Source of the DNA: Guyanagaster necrorhizus | Taxonomy: Eukaryota > Basidiomycota > Agaricomycetes > Agaricales > Physalacriaceae | Length of the DNA: 64,000 bases | Direction: 5' to 3' | Assembly: GCF_019112545.1 (NCBI RefSeq) | Contig: NW_025064917.1 | Coordinates: 195,940 to 259,939, forward strand | Shown: one piece after another, positions 1 to 12,023 of the stretch | How positions within the stretch are numbered: the first letter of the stretch is position 1 | How the letters are laid out: the number at the start of each line of letters is the position of its first letter | The notes under the pieces: model-generated | Told to the model about the DNA's origin: nothing | What the model saw: the letters and a program-made list of their open reading frames with translations, nothing else | Database searches by the model: none | Position numbers and translations under genes: made by a program

Positions 1-38
1 CGTGCACTCAAGCCCACTCGATTGGCACGTTCCTAACA
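1..38 (+). repeat. 3' tail of element A 5' LTR
   Basis: These 38 bases match the last 38 bases of the 3' LTR (7052-7089) except at three positions. All three are CpG in this copy and CpA or TpG in the 3' copy. Both end in TCCTAACA. Confidence 0.92.
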
Positions 39-40
39 GT

Positions 41-51
41 ATATTTGAACT
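41..51 (+). other. Self-priming primer-binding site of element A
   Basis: The 11 bases ATATTTGAACT begin two bases after the 5' LTR. They are the exact reverse complement of AGTTCAAATAT at 6850-6860 in the LTR, which lies about 26-33 bp after a TATATAAA box and so is where the transcript should start. No TGG-type tRNA primer site is present at the LTR edge. This is the layout of Tf1 and sushi elements, whose mRNA 5' end folds back to prime reverse transcription. The match is seen; the use is inferred. Confidence 0.75.
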
Positions 52-77
52 CAAACCCTTGAGTCGAAAATTTTATC

Positions 78-1526
78 ATGTCCACCACATTTACCAAACC
101 CACAGAGACCGATCCCGAACAAAGGCAGCCCACCCATCCAAACATGTTTTCCATGGAAGACATTCCGGCCTCTGCCTCAAAGGAACAATCAGGCCTGTTC
201 GGATCAGCCTCCAGTGGGGGACAACCCTCCCGTAGGGAAACCTACAATCACTCTAGCTTCACTGCTCGCTAACCTAATTATGATGATTCCCCTAACCCCT
301 TCGACGCCACCAGCATCCCAACCAATGGGGCCCGATGGGCCAGCCTGATGTATGGTGCCTGAACTGACCCCCCAATAGACCCCTTATCCCTGGGCAACAA
401 CCATGGGAATCCAGACAGCCCAGACTCAGAGGGCAGAGATGAAGACACCTCTACTCATACTCCCATCTGACGGGAACTGGCTGGCAATCCACCAAACTCT
501 TTCCCAGGTGGACCAGGGGGACCAAAGGGACCAGGAGGACCAGGTGGTCCCAATGGCTCAGGCAGTGCCAATGGCCCCACAGGAAGTAACAATCCAAACC
601 AGCAGGACATGTTCCTAGAATTCATGAACCTGTTACGAGGAGTCTCCGCCTCCCTCAACAACCCTAAACCAGCCACTGTCTGTACCAAGGTCAAGGAACC
701 AGAACCATTTGATGGCTCTGACTCTCACAAACTGAAGGCTTTCATTGTCTCCCTTCAGTTGAACTTCAATGACAGACCTACCGCGTTTGCAACAGATGCT
801 AACAAAGTTAACTATGCCATTTCATTCCTGGCCGGCACCGTGCTCAACTGGTTCGAACCAGACATTCTTAACCTCAATCCACGGAATCCACCAGCCTGGC
901 AATTCTCCTATGCAGCCTTCTTAGATGAGCTTCGTAGCAACTTCGGCCTTTTTGATGCTATCGGAGATGCTGAAGATGCATTAGAACACCTTCGGATGCG
1001 CGATGGTGATCGGATCATAAAGTATATGGTCCAATTCAACCAGTACACTTCACAAATTGGGTACAGAGATAACTCCCTCTGCCATGCCTTTTACCGTGGC
1101 CTCTGCACCCATATCAAGGATGACATGGCACACCATGGGAAGCCAAACAACCTTCGTGATATGCGCTTCCTTGCCCAAGAACTTGATGCTCGCTACTGGA
1201 CCCAGAAGACCAAAATTGCCCATGAAAACTGGAACAATAAATTCCCCAACCCCAAATCCAAGAGGTCTAACACTTCTTCCTCGGACTCCAGCTCCACACT
1301 GAAATCTACTGCCCCTAAGCCCTATGCCGACAAGCTAGGCAAAGATGGCCGTCTCACCCAGGAAGAAAAAGACCACCGGCGCCAGAACAACCTTTGCATG
1401 TTCTGTGGAGCCAAACACAAGACTGAGGACTGCAACAAGCGGAAGGCAGCAGCCTCCACCAAGGGGCATGCAGCAGAGGTCGACACCGCTCCCGTGGAAC
1501 CGGCTCCGACAGAGTCAGAAAACTAG
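78..1526 (+). pseudogene. Element A gag, with three in-frame stops
   Basis: The reading frame opens at ATG 78, 39 bases after the LTR, and runs to TAG at 1524-1526. Stops interrupt it at 270 (TAA), 360 (TGA) and 468 (TGA); the intact stretch is 609-1526. A Gly-Pro-rich linker (GGP repeats, about 505-560) precedes the capsid-like domain. The C-terminal zinc knuckle is compact: CMFCGAKHKTEDC, a CX2CX3HX4C spacing, one residue shorter than the common CX2CX4HX4C. The pol frame starts just downstream in the -1 frame. As a Gag it would form the virus-like particle; in its present state it could not be full length. Confidence 0.85.
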
Positions 1527-1546
1527 GAAGCAACCCTGTTCCCTCC

Positions 1547-4500
1547 GTGCGAGTTCAGGGTTGCGTCGACTGTATTCGCACACCGGAGGTCATCACTCTC
1601 AATGCAACATCCCTTTCCAATCACTCCTTTCACATTCCCCTCTCAGCAGAATTGCCGACTGCTATGGAACCCAATGGTTCTCCAACTTGTATCATTCTGT
1701 GTTTTCTTGCCCTTATTGATTCTGGCTCTAGCCACTGCTTTGTTGACACTAAGTATGTAGCTGCCAATGAAATTCCCATTAAAACCATCCCTAGTGTGCA
1801 ACTTCGATTATTTGATAGCTCCATCAGAAGCCATATATCTCAAATCACAACCATCCCCATCTGTTTCCTGTCCAGAGACACCTTCCCTATTGACTTTTAT
1901 GTCACTCCTCTGGATTCGTCTTGCAATCTTGTCCTAGGATACAACTGGCTCTCCCACTACAATCCACTGATTGACTGGGCTGAGAACCGTATCATTTTTC
2001 GTTCAAGCTACCAGAACCCCACTCCAACCAATTCCGCAGCCTCCACCGCATCCCAGGGACTTCTGTGCCCACCGGACTCTATCAGTCCAACTTCCGGGGC
2101 TTCACTCCATTCCAAGTCCACATCGGGTAGCCAGTGGACTTCATTCCCGTATGAACCCATCTATTCCTATCCTCCCTCAGAATCTTTTACTATGAAAGCA
2201 CACCCAAAGATCTCCATCATATCCACTGCTGCATTCATCTGAGCCAGTGCAGAAGAAGGCGCCCAGCAGTTCACACTGCAGCCTTCTTTGCCTAATATTA
2301 GAGCCAAAGCTGCATCCACGGAACCAGCAGATCTTTCATCAGTGCCAGTAGAGTACCATGATTTTGCAGATGTCTTCAGCGATACCCTCTTTGAAAAACT
2401 ACCTGAACACAGACCATACAACCTCAAAATCAACTTTGAGGAAGGAACATCTCTACTGCTTGGCCCCATTTATTCTCTCTCAGAATCTGAACTCAAAGCC
2501 CTATGAGAGTTTATTGATGATAATCTGCATAATGGGTTCATTACTCCGTCCTGCTCTCCACACGGGGCTCCAGTTCTATTCGTCAAGAAAAAGACCGGTG
2601 AACTCCGACTTTGTGTCGACTACCGTGGCCTAAACAAAATCTCCAAAAAAGATCGCTACCCTCTTCCCCTCATTTCTGACCTCCTCGACTCTGCCTGCTC
2701 TGCACGCATCTACACCAAGCTCAACCTTCGGCATGCCTACCATCTCGTTCGCATAGCTAAGGGGAACGAATGGAAAACAGCCTTCTGGACCTGTTATGGT
2801 TCCTTTGAATGGCACGTCATGCCCTTTAGCCTCACAAATGCTCCAGTGGCATTCCAACGATTTGTGAATGATATATTCTCAGACATGCTCGACATATCAG
2901 TAGTAGTCTACCTCGACGACATCCTCATATATTCTGACAACCCGGAAGATCACCAGAAACATGTTCGTGAGGTCCTATGCAGGCTTAGAGCTAATGGACT
3001 CTACTGCAAAGGTTCCAAATGCGAATTCAACCGGGACTCTGTGGAGTACCTAGGCTACATCCTATCACCTGAAGGACTTCGCATGTCTGAAGAAAAAGTC
3101 AAGGCGATTGTTGACTGGCCAGTACCACGAAAAGTCAAGGACATCCAATCCTTCCTCGGCTTTGCCAACTTCTACCATCGCTTCATACACGGATATAGCG
3201 ACATCGTCATCCCCCTTACATGACTCACCCGCAAGGGAACTCCATGGAAATTTGACGACAAATGCTTGGCTGCCTTCAATGAATTGAAACAAGCCTTTAC
3301 ATATGCTCCCATCCTTACTCACTGGGTTCCCGATCAAAAAATAGTGGTGGAAACGGATGCCTCCGATTACGCCATTGCAGCTATCCTCTCCATCTACCTT
3401 GAAGATGGCGAAATTCACCTGATTGCATTCCGCTCCCGGAGCCTCCACAATGCTGAACTCAACTATGACACCCATGACAAGGAGCTCCTGGCCATTTTCA
3501 AAGCTTTTAAACATTGGCAGCACTACCTTGAAGGCTCCGTGGACTCCATCGATGTTGTAACAGACCACAAAAACCTTGAATACTTTGCCACCACTAAAAT
3601 TCTAACCCGCCGACAAGTCCGCTGGTCTGAATACCTATCCCAGTTCAATCTAGTAATTCGTTTCTGCCCCGGAAAACTTGGTGGAAAACCGAATGCACTC
3701 ACTAGACGATGGGACGTCTACTCTAAAGAGGGGGATAGCCAATATGCCCAAGTCAACCCCCACAATTTCCAACACTATGTTAAGTCCTGCACAGTTTGTG
3801 GGCGCAATAAGGCACCTAGACACCACCCCTATGGGTTACTCAAACCTCTGCCAGTTCCCGAACGGCCATGGGATTCCATTTCCATGGACTTCATTGAACA
3901 ACTACCAGACTCCAATGGATTTACTGCTATCTTAGTAGTCATAGACCAAGCTAGCAAGCAAGCCATCTTCATTCCCACTCATGACACCATCAACTCCATA
4001 GAGCTAGCCCAACTTTTCCTTATCCATGTATTCTCCAAACATGGGGTACCCAGTCACATCACATCTGACTGTGACTCCAAATTCATCTCCCAATTTACTC
4101 ATGCCTTAGCTGTGGCCCTTGACATGAAACTCCACCTCACCTCTGGTTACCATCCAGAGGCCGACAGACAAACGGAATGAGCAAACCAAACTCTGAAACA
4201 ATACATCCATATCTACTGCTCCTACCAGCAGGACAACTGGGACACCCTCTTACCCATTGCTGAATTTGCCTACAACAATGCCCCTAATGCGTCCACCGGA
4301 ATCTCCCCATTTTTCACTAACAAGGGTTACCACCCCAACATCACCGTTCACCCTGAAAGGGACATCGCCTCTGCCCGGGCCCGAGATTTTGCAGTCAACC
4401 TTGACGAACTCCATCAATTACTGAAAGATGAAATTTCCGAAGCTCAGTCTTGCTACAAGACCCAAGCAGACAAACATCGGATTCTGGCACCTCCATTCAC

Positions 4501-4978
4501 AGTAGGGGACAAGGCCTACCTCAGCTCCAAACATATCAAAACCACCCACCTGATCAGAAAATTTTCGGAGAAATACCTTGGTCCTTTCAAAATCATAGTC
4601 CAACCTGGTACCCACTCCTTTACCCTGGGGCTTCCGCCGGATCTCCGGTCCATTCACCCCATCTTCCATGTGTCACAATTGGAACCCATAGAAGAAAACA
4701 CCATTCCTAACCAAATCCAACCACCACTGCCTCCAGTCGAAGTCGACGGAGAAGAACATTTCAAAATAGCCCAAATCCTCGACTCTAAACTGGACCACCG
4801 GTTCCACTGCCCACTGCTGTACAAAATCCAGTGGCTAGGATACGAAGGTACCAATGAAGAGTTTGCTTGGTTACCAGCCTTCGAGTTCTCCGCTGACAAA
4901 TTTATTGAAGAATTCCATCATCGATACTCAGGCAAACCAGGACCCTTGTCCAAAGTCATTCAAACATCCCATTCCTAA
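1547..4978 (+). pseudogene. Element A pol polyprotein (PR-RT-RH-IN-chromodomain), broken by four TGA codons
   Basis: One uninterrupted phase runs through the region apart from TGA at 2240, 2504, 3221 and 4178. Visible motifs in order are the protease LIDSGSSHC (about 1715-1740), RT active site YLDDILIY (about 2910), RNase H VETDASDYA (about 3350) and TDHKNLEYF (about 3560), integrase core with DDE-type residues in SMDFIEQLPD, SDCDSKF and YHPEADRQTE, and a chromodomain (about 4750-4930, YKIQWLGYEGTNEE). In at least three of the four cases the stop sits where the family has Arg, so CGA to TGA is the simplest explanation. Between NPHNF and QHYVKSC (near 3765-3780) roughly 100 residues usual for the family are absent, including the HH part of the integrase zinc finger. 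The copy is therefore dead by both point mutation and deletion. Confidence 0.9.
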
Positions 4979-5123
4979 TACAAGGCTACTCTGGACACCA
5001 CCAGCCCCCATCTTACCATTTCAATCACTTTTACACTTTCAAAATTGAAATCTTGTATTTACATTTCTTTTCTCCACTACCAACATCCGATGCCCTTTCT
5101 ATATACATTTCATACAAAAGATT

Positions 5124-6474
5124 TTACAAAGAAGCGGAACCCGACGGGCCCGCACTGGAACCCGAACTCTCCCCCCGCTCCTTCAACTCCTCTATATCCT
5201 CGTCCAGCCCCTTCAACATCACCTCCCAAAGATCCTCCACCTTCTGATCCCTCTCATCCTTGAAAATCAGTCGGGCCTTCTTCCAGGCCTCCACCTCAGA
5301 CTCCGAAAACAGCTCTGAAGGAGACGACATATCATTGGAACCATAGTCATCTTGAAGACCTGCCACAGTACCATGAACATCTGCCACCTTGTCCACCAAC
5401 TCATCCATGCAATGCATCAACTTGCGTATCAATTTTGAAAGTTGGTGGAGACCGGCAGAGACCTCCACACTGCTGATCACCTCACTCATGGTAACACCCT
5501 TGTTGAATGAACAGGCGGTTTTCTTGACCTTGCAGTGAGAGCAAGTCCACCCTCGACCGGCACCTTCAGTTACCAGTCGTGCATAACACCGTGTGCCATC
5601 TTGACGACAACGCACACAACTCCCTGAAAACAAAAGCTAAGTTAAGCCATAGAAGAAAACCAAGACACTTACTTTCACCATCTAACAATTCTTCGCCCAC
5701 CACCGGCTCTGCCACTTCCAACTTCATCCGCTTTTTGGGGCTAACGATCGCCTCTGTCTCACTGTCATCCACTACACCCCTCGACCTAAACTTGCGTTTA
5801 CATCCCTTCTCTGCCGGAACTGCTGCCCTTCTCTTCCCCTCCCACACCCTCTTCCTCCTCTCCAGGGTCCCCTCAGATTCCTCGGACTCATCGTCCCCCT
5901 CAGTCCCCTTCGCCTGCTCATCATTGGACTCCGGAGGCATATGGCAAGTCACCTTCTTGAAGCGAAGACCGGAGCCAGGACCATACCATTCTGCCAAAAC
6001 TTGATGCAGCCGAAAATCAGTGGCCTCCATGGAGGTCATCAGCAACCCATTCTCCATAACCATCCCCTCTGGCTCTACCTCCTCAGCCTCAGCCCTCACT
6101 GCTGCCTCCGCGGCCTCCCTCTCCGTGGCCTCCCTCTCCTCAGCCACCCTCCGAGCCACCTTTTTCAATGCCTCCTCTGCCTCCTTAGCCCACCTCTCCG
6201 CGACTTGCTGAACCTCCTCCCTCTTCCTCTCCAATTCCTCCTTCTGCTCCTTTTTCCACGCCTCCCAGGCCACATAGTCCACCTGGACCTTTTCCTCCCG
6301 CTCTTGCTCCCTTTGCCATTCCAAATGACTCTCCACGGCCTCTGCATATTCTTCCTCCGTGGCCTCCCATTCTAGACAAAACAATTCCTTGGCCTCTTCA
6401 GGGTCATCAGGGGTGGATCCCCTCACCAGAGGCTCAGGAGTGCATGAGTGATGATACGTGGTGAGCAACGACAT
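5124..6474 (-). CDS. Antisense spliced gene inside element A: coiled-coil protein with a Cys6 (Zn2Cys6-like) cluster
   Basis: On the reverse strand between pol and the 3' LTR, two frames join by a clean 49-bp intron (5624-5672: GTAAGT donor, CTTAAC branch, TTTTCAG acceptor). Using ATG 6474 gives 433 residues with no stop; ATG 6546 is an alternative start. The N-terminal half is a long charged coiled coil rich in Glu, Lys and Ala. The second exon opens with CVRCRQDGTRC, then 13 residues, then CSHCKVKKTAC: two CX2CX6C halves, as in fungal binuclear zinc clusters. A Leu/Glu-rich helical stretch and a Ser-Gly tail follow. The frame is intact while gag and pol carry stops, which suggests a young insertion or selection. 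Role unknown; DNA or chromatin binding is inference. Confidence 0.72.
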
Positions 6475-6582
6475 AGGCGATGATGGTGGTTTCAGATCAA
6501 GATACAAAACTCCCATGGCCACCAACAATCCTCCATGTGGCCCCACTGGCCATCGGGATCAGCGCTCTTGAGGGCAAGAATG

Positions 6583-6597
6583 CTAAGGGGGGGATAC
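6583..6597 (+). other. Polypurine tract of element A
   Basis: A run of AAGGGGGGGA followed by TAC lies directly before the TGTTACGCGC start of the 3' LTR, where plus-strand synthesis is primed in LTR elements. Confidence 0.8.
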
Positions 6598-7089
6598 TGT
6601 TACGCGCATGCCACTGGCCTCCGTGTCACCTCAACCAACCACGAATTCTATCATGCTACCCACTGGACTCCAGCCGCTTCCCATTACCTACTAATTTCAT
6701 TTCACCATTATCATTTCACATCTGTATTTCACATTGTAATACCTAGACCCCAAACTCGGTAGCGAATATTCACACCAGAACCCAATGGAACCCAACTTGG
6801 AATTAGCTACCATTAGTATATAAAGCCATGTATATCACCATAACTACTCAGTTCAAATATCAACTTGGATAAGCCATCTACACTTCGTACTCACCCCTCC
6901 CTATCTTATCCATCGGATTCCACTCCGAAGGATACTCCTGTTCACTTCTCTGACAGAACTCCGTTCTGTCCATCCAGATCCTTGGGCTCCGACTCAAGGG
7001 TGACGTTGCCAATAGCTTTGTCAACGCCCATGCACTCCACTGGACTCCATGCATGCACTCAAGCCCACTCAATTGGCATGTTCCTAACA
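6598..7089 (+). repeat. 3' LTR of element A (492 bp)
   Basis: It begins TGTTACGCGC and ends TTCCTAACA, following the TG...CA rule. A second family copy, the solo LTR at 13,952-14,449, aligns along its whole length. This copy keeps 14 CpG sites and the solo copy keeps none. Confidence 0.93.
6817..6824 (+). promoter_or_regulatory. TATA box of the element A LTR
   Basis: TATATAAA lies 33 bp before AGTTCAAATAT, the sequence complementary to the primer-binding site. The box is conserved in the solo LTR at about 14,171-14,178. Confidence 0.7.
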
Positions 7090-8100
7090 CATTCATTCCT
7101 TGGACCATCAACAGAGTGGGCCCAGCCTCTGTTTGACGGATGGCCCAACCCGATGGGCATGCTCCCTAATAATGCCAACGTGCTCCAATGCTGACCCGAT
7201 CTTCTCCGGAAGCCCCGCCCTTTCAAAGAGGCCTCCGACGATATTGATCGATTCCTAGTCGACTGTGAGCAGTACTTTGAAGTCTATATCAGGTACCTAG
7301 GCACCGATATGAACAAGGTCATGTTCGCCACCTCCTATCTCGAGGAGAAGGCTAAAACATGGTGGATCCTCATTGCTCTGAACTTCCAATCTAGCACTCG
7401 AAGTCACTACCGATACTCCTTGTGGCCAGTGTTCAAAAAAATGCTAAATGACAAGTTTATTGACCCCACCATACAGGAAGTACACAAACAGAAGATCAAG
7501 AAGTATAAGATGGGAGATAAGGTGGCCACCAACTACTTCGACGAGCTGGAATGGCTCGCCAAGCTGGCCAGAATCAGGGAAGACATGGCAAATGATGGGT
7601 GGATGGTCGAAGCCCTCAAACGAGGGGTCCCCTCCTCATACCTCATGATGATCTCTGCAATGGGTGTCAGAATGCTGATGCCAGTCGGATATGATGAATG
7701 GAAGGAAAGGATTATTGAGATGTATAAGGAGCGACAAAGGCAGAAAGTGGAAGCGTCAACCTTGCAAGATTACAGCAAGAAACTGACACCGCCAACCCCG
7801 AACAAGTCAGGGCAAACTGCCAGGAAATCATCGGGAACTCCTACAGTGCTGACTTACAGCAGCCAGAAAACTGGAACTGGGATGACCTACACTGGTGCTG
7901 GCAAACCCATGGATATTGACCGAATAAAGAAGGAGGGCAAATGCTTCAATTGCAGGCAGAAGGGCCACATGGCCAAAGATTGCCCAAAGAAGAAGCGAAC
8001 CCATGAAGACATACGCGCTCAGATTGCTGAACTGCAAAAAGAAGAAGAGCTTGGGAAGGAGATGAAGATTGAGGAGGTAAAAGACAGAGCCGATCAGTGA
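7090..8100 (+). pseudogene. Element B gag, 5' truncated
   Basis: The frame runs from the A junction, is stopped once at 7192-7194 (TGA), then stays open to 8100. The capsid-like part has the usual FLVDCEQYF start and YLEEKAKTWW helix. The zinc knuckle CFNCRQKGHMAKDC is a classical CX2CX4HX4C, followed by a Lys/Glu-rich tail. Confidence 0.85.
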
Positions 8101-8231
8101 GTGACTCCACTGAATCGGCTGATAAGCCTCATGGTGTGCAGCCCTTAGCCATTGAATGGACTTACAATGCCTCTGTAGTTATGAATGTTCCAGTAAACAT
8201 GCATTTGAATATACCCTGAACAATTAACGCA

Positions 8232-11200
8232 TGCTATGATGAGTCACAAAAAAATGCTCAAACGCCTATAGGCCAAACAGGGGCAGAGGGCCCCGCGAGG
8301 TGGCTCAAACCATTTGAGACCGAATGGACTTGGAGAGCCATCAAAGAGGCAGTTGATAAAAACACCACAAAGGCCATGCTACAAGGATGGATACACCAGA
8401 CCCGAAAGGAAGAAGTTATGGACAAAGCCATAGAAGGACTAAAGCATGCCGAATGGAGCAAAGCCCTCGAATGGCTAGACAAGCTGAGAGGGCCCCAGAA
8501 GTTTATCAGACATGCTAAATCTCCAGGGAGGAACTTGACCACAAAGGTCCAGATTGAAACTCTGACCAACTGAATGACACACTCAGTCACCACCCTAATC
8601 GATAGTGGATGTACCAGTAGCTCCATCAACTGCGCCTTCGTTCTTCAGAACAAACTCCCCACCTGTTCCATGGCCGCCCCAATACCTGTGTACAATGCCG
8701 ACGGAACAAAGAACCAGGCTGGGTCCATCATGGAGTTTGTGGAACTCTGCTTAACCATTGGAGACTATTCCGAACAAATCGATCTAGCTATAACAGATCT
8801 TGGAACCAAAGAGCTGTTCCTGGGACATGACTGGCTCATTCGCCATAACCCACTTATCAACTAGAAGACCAGACAACTCACCTTCGCCCGTTGTCGGTGT
8901 CGAAAGATCCCATTCGAATTGCCCGATGAAGACCCAGAGGATCGGTGGGATGAAGAGATGGAGGATGGCAAGACTATCCTAGCTGTCGACTTACAAAAAG
9001 AACTCCATATTCATGCAGTGCACCATGCCAACAATCTGGCAGCCAAGGCCAATGAAGGAAAGAAGGAGAGGACATTTGAAGAAATAGTGCCAGAATAGGC
9101 ATGGGACTACAAGGATCTCTTCGAGAAGGAAAGCTTCGACGAGCTCCCATACCTGAAGCCATGGGATCATGCCATAGAGCTAATTCCCAATGCCAACGCC
9201 AACTTGGACTGCAAAACATATCTCCTTGGGATACAGGAGCAGCAGGAACTTGATAAGTTCCTCAACGAGAACCTGTCTAGTGGATGTATCTGACCATCAA
9301 AGTCCCCGATGGCCTCACCATTCTTCTTCGTCAAGAAGAAGGATGGCAAACTCTGACCTATCTAAGACTACCACAAACTGAATGAAATGACCATCAAGAA
9401 CTGGTACTCCTTGCCTCTGATCTCAGAACTCATGGACAAACTCTGTGAGGCCAAGTACTACACCAAGCTCGATGTCTGCTGGGGATACAATAATGTTCAG
9501 ATCAAAGAAGGAGACAAATGGAAGGCAGCCTTCAGGACCAATCGTGGGCTATTCGAGCCAACCATCATGTTCTTCAGTCTGACCAACTCCCCAGCCACCT
9601 TTCAGTGGATGATGAACAATATATTCAAGGACCTCATCGCCACTGGGAAGGTTACAATCTATTTAGACGACATTCTCATCATGTCTAGAATGCGAGAAGA
9701 GCATCGGGACCTGGTTTGGCAAGTGCTTGCCCTTATGAGGAAACACAAGTTGTTCCTCAAGGCAGAGAAGTGCAAGTTCAAGGTGTTGGAGACAGAATAC
9801 CTTGGGGTGATCATCAGCAAGGGAAATATTCGAATGGATCTGATCAAGGTGGCAGGGGTCATGGAATGGCCGGTGCCAACCAAAAAGAAGGAGTTACAAT
9901 CCTTCCTTGGGTTCACCAACTTCTATCACAGATTCATATGTGATTATAGCAAGATCGTTTGCCCGATGACCCAGCTCACTGGTAATGCACCCTGGGGATG
10001 GGGGGGCTTCCAACAAGCCGCCTTTAAAGACTTGAAAAGGTGGCTGGCCGAGGATGTAATCCTTGCCATACTATCACAGGAAGAAAAATTCCGTGTAGAA
10101 GCCGACATGAGCAACGGGGCTATAGGTGCAGTGCTATCATAAGAACAAAGTGAAAAATGGCGCCTGGTCGCCTTCCTCTCCAAAGCGCTGACCATGACTG
10201 AAAGGAACTATGAGATCTATGACAAAGAGCTGCTAGCAATAATGCTCGCCTTAGAAGAATGGTGACATTATCTGATCGGCGCCTCAGAGATCTTTGAGAT
10301 CTGGACCGACCACCAGAATCTCAGATATTTCTAACAACCCCAGAAACTAAATCGACGACAAGCTCGATGGGTCACTGAGTTGGCACAGTACCGATTCACC
10401 CTCCACCATAAAATGGGAGTAGCGAACAAAAAAGCTGACCTCCTGTCCTATCGCGCTGATCATGATCAGGGGGAAAACAACAACACAGAAGTCACGATCC
10501 TACAACCCAAACACTTTCGGACAATGATCATGCTGATGGAGGAAGAGATCCATGGGCAGATCAAAAGCACCACCCGAGACACCCACAAATGGGACCAAAG
10601 GGTTGCCCCCTCGCTAAATCATGAATGAGGGATGACAAGGGAGAATAGACTGATCCATTACGATGGAAGGATCTATGTCCCTCAGGATCACAACCTGTGT
10701 GGGGAAATCCTCGCTACATGCCATGATCATGCCACTGCAGGACATCCAGGGATCGCTAAAATGAAGGAACTCATCCTGTGAAACTACTGGTGGCCCAAAC
10801 TAGGAACTGATGTCATAACATACATCAAGGCATGTGAAACATGCCAATGAGGAAAAGCCTCCACACAGCCATGAATGGCACCTTTATATCCAAATGAGGT
10901 ACCATCACACCCATGGACCCACATCTCGGTGGACATGATCACCGGGCTACCTGATTGCAATGGCTACAACGCGATTCTCATCATTGTGGACCGGTTCTCT
11001 AAAACCATCATTCCGATCGTATGCTCGACTAAGCTGACTTCAGAAGGGTGAGCTAAAATCCTACACAATGAAGTATATGCCAAATATGGCATGCCCCAGA
11101 TGGTCATCTCCGATCGGGGACCACAATTCGTCTCAAAATTCCTTGACAACCTGTATAGGCTGCTGAACATTAAGCGGAATGCATCAACAGCCTATCACCC

Positions 11201-11990
11201 ACAGACCAATGGTCAAACTGAGCAGGCAAATCAGGAAGTCAAAAAATACCTCCGCCTATTCATTAACTACCGACAAGATGACTGGATCAAATGGTTGGCA
11301 CTTGCTGCCTTTCAACACAATAACCGAGTACACTCCACTATGGGACAAATGCCATTCTTCATCAATCATAGATGACATCCCAATATTGCTCAAACTGCCC
11401 ACTATGCCACATCGACACCAGCTTCCACCGACTTCACTGCCACCATGGCAAAAATCCATACTGAAACAAAGACCGCCCTCGAAAAGGCTGCCACTGCCAT
11501 GAAGAAACAGGTTGATAGACACCGCTGACTGTTGCACAAATATAACATCAATGACAAGGTCTGGCTCAACATGATGCATCTCCACTTGCCCCGGCCAAAG
11601 CAGAAGCTGGCCGACAAGCATACGGGACCCTTCTCAATCATTGCAAAAATAGGGGAAAGTGCCTATAAATTGTGCCTCCCTGTGGGCTGGAAAATTCATG
11701 ATGTATTCAATGAAACATTGTTATCCCCATATGTCGCCCCCGCCTTTCCTAACCAGGAATGCCCTCCTCCTCCTCTGTCTGACCTAATCAATGATGAGGA
11801 ATATTATGAAATCGACCAAGTCTTAAACTATAAAATCAGAAAGGTGAAAGCCTGTGGCAGAGGAATGACTACTACAGTTGACTATCTCATCAGCTGGAAA
11901 GGATACAGGCCAGAATCCAACCAATGGATCAATGAGAAACAAATGTCAGTGGACGATGCCATACATGAATATGAATTATCCCTTAATTAA
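8232..11990 (+). pseudogene. Element B pol (PR-RT-RH-IN-chromodomain), heavily mutated
   Basis: All pieces share one frame. Visible are the protease LIDSGCTSSS (about 8598), RT YLDDILIMS (about 9660), RNase H VEADMSNGA (about 10,100) and WTDHQNLRYF (about 10,300), an integrase zinc region with CETC (about 10,835), the catalytic core with [18 protein letters not shown] and TNGQTEQAN, and a C-terminal chromodomain (about 11,800-11,960, YLISWKGYRPESNQW). More than ten in-frame stops fall between 8862 and 11,528, among them 9291, 9354, 10,140, 10,263, 10,332, 10,779, 11,373 and 11,526. No functional product is possible. Confidence 0.88.
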
Positions 11991-12023
11991 GCTATCAGGA
12001 TGCTGGTCTTAAGGAGGGGGTAA

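Larger units (their letters stand above)
1..7089 (+). mobile_element. Element A: Ty3/gypsy chromovirus LTR retrotransposon, 5' end outside window
   Basis: It holds, in order, the last 38 bases of the 5' LTR, gag, a long pol frame (protease, reverse transcriptase, RNase H, integrase, chromodomain), an antisense gene, a polypurine tract and a full 3' LTR. The pol order RT-RH-IN and the terminal chromodomain place it in the chromoviruses of Ty3/gypsy. The right junction falls inside the gag of a second element, so A inserted into B; the right flank begins CATTC, but the left flank is not visible, so the target duplication cannot be checked. It is the youngest layer of the nest: many CpG sites remain and pol is one frame broken only by four TGA codons. 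Confidence 0.93.

Noticed and set aside
505..560. Collagen-like gene from the GGP repeats
   Set aside because: The repeats are in frame with gag and form a linker before the capsid domain.
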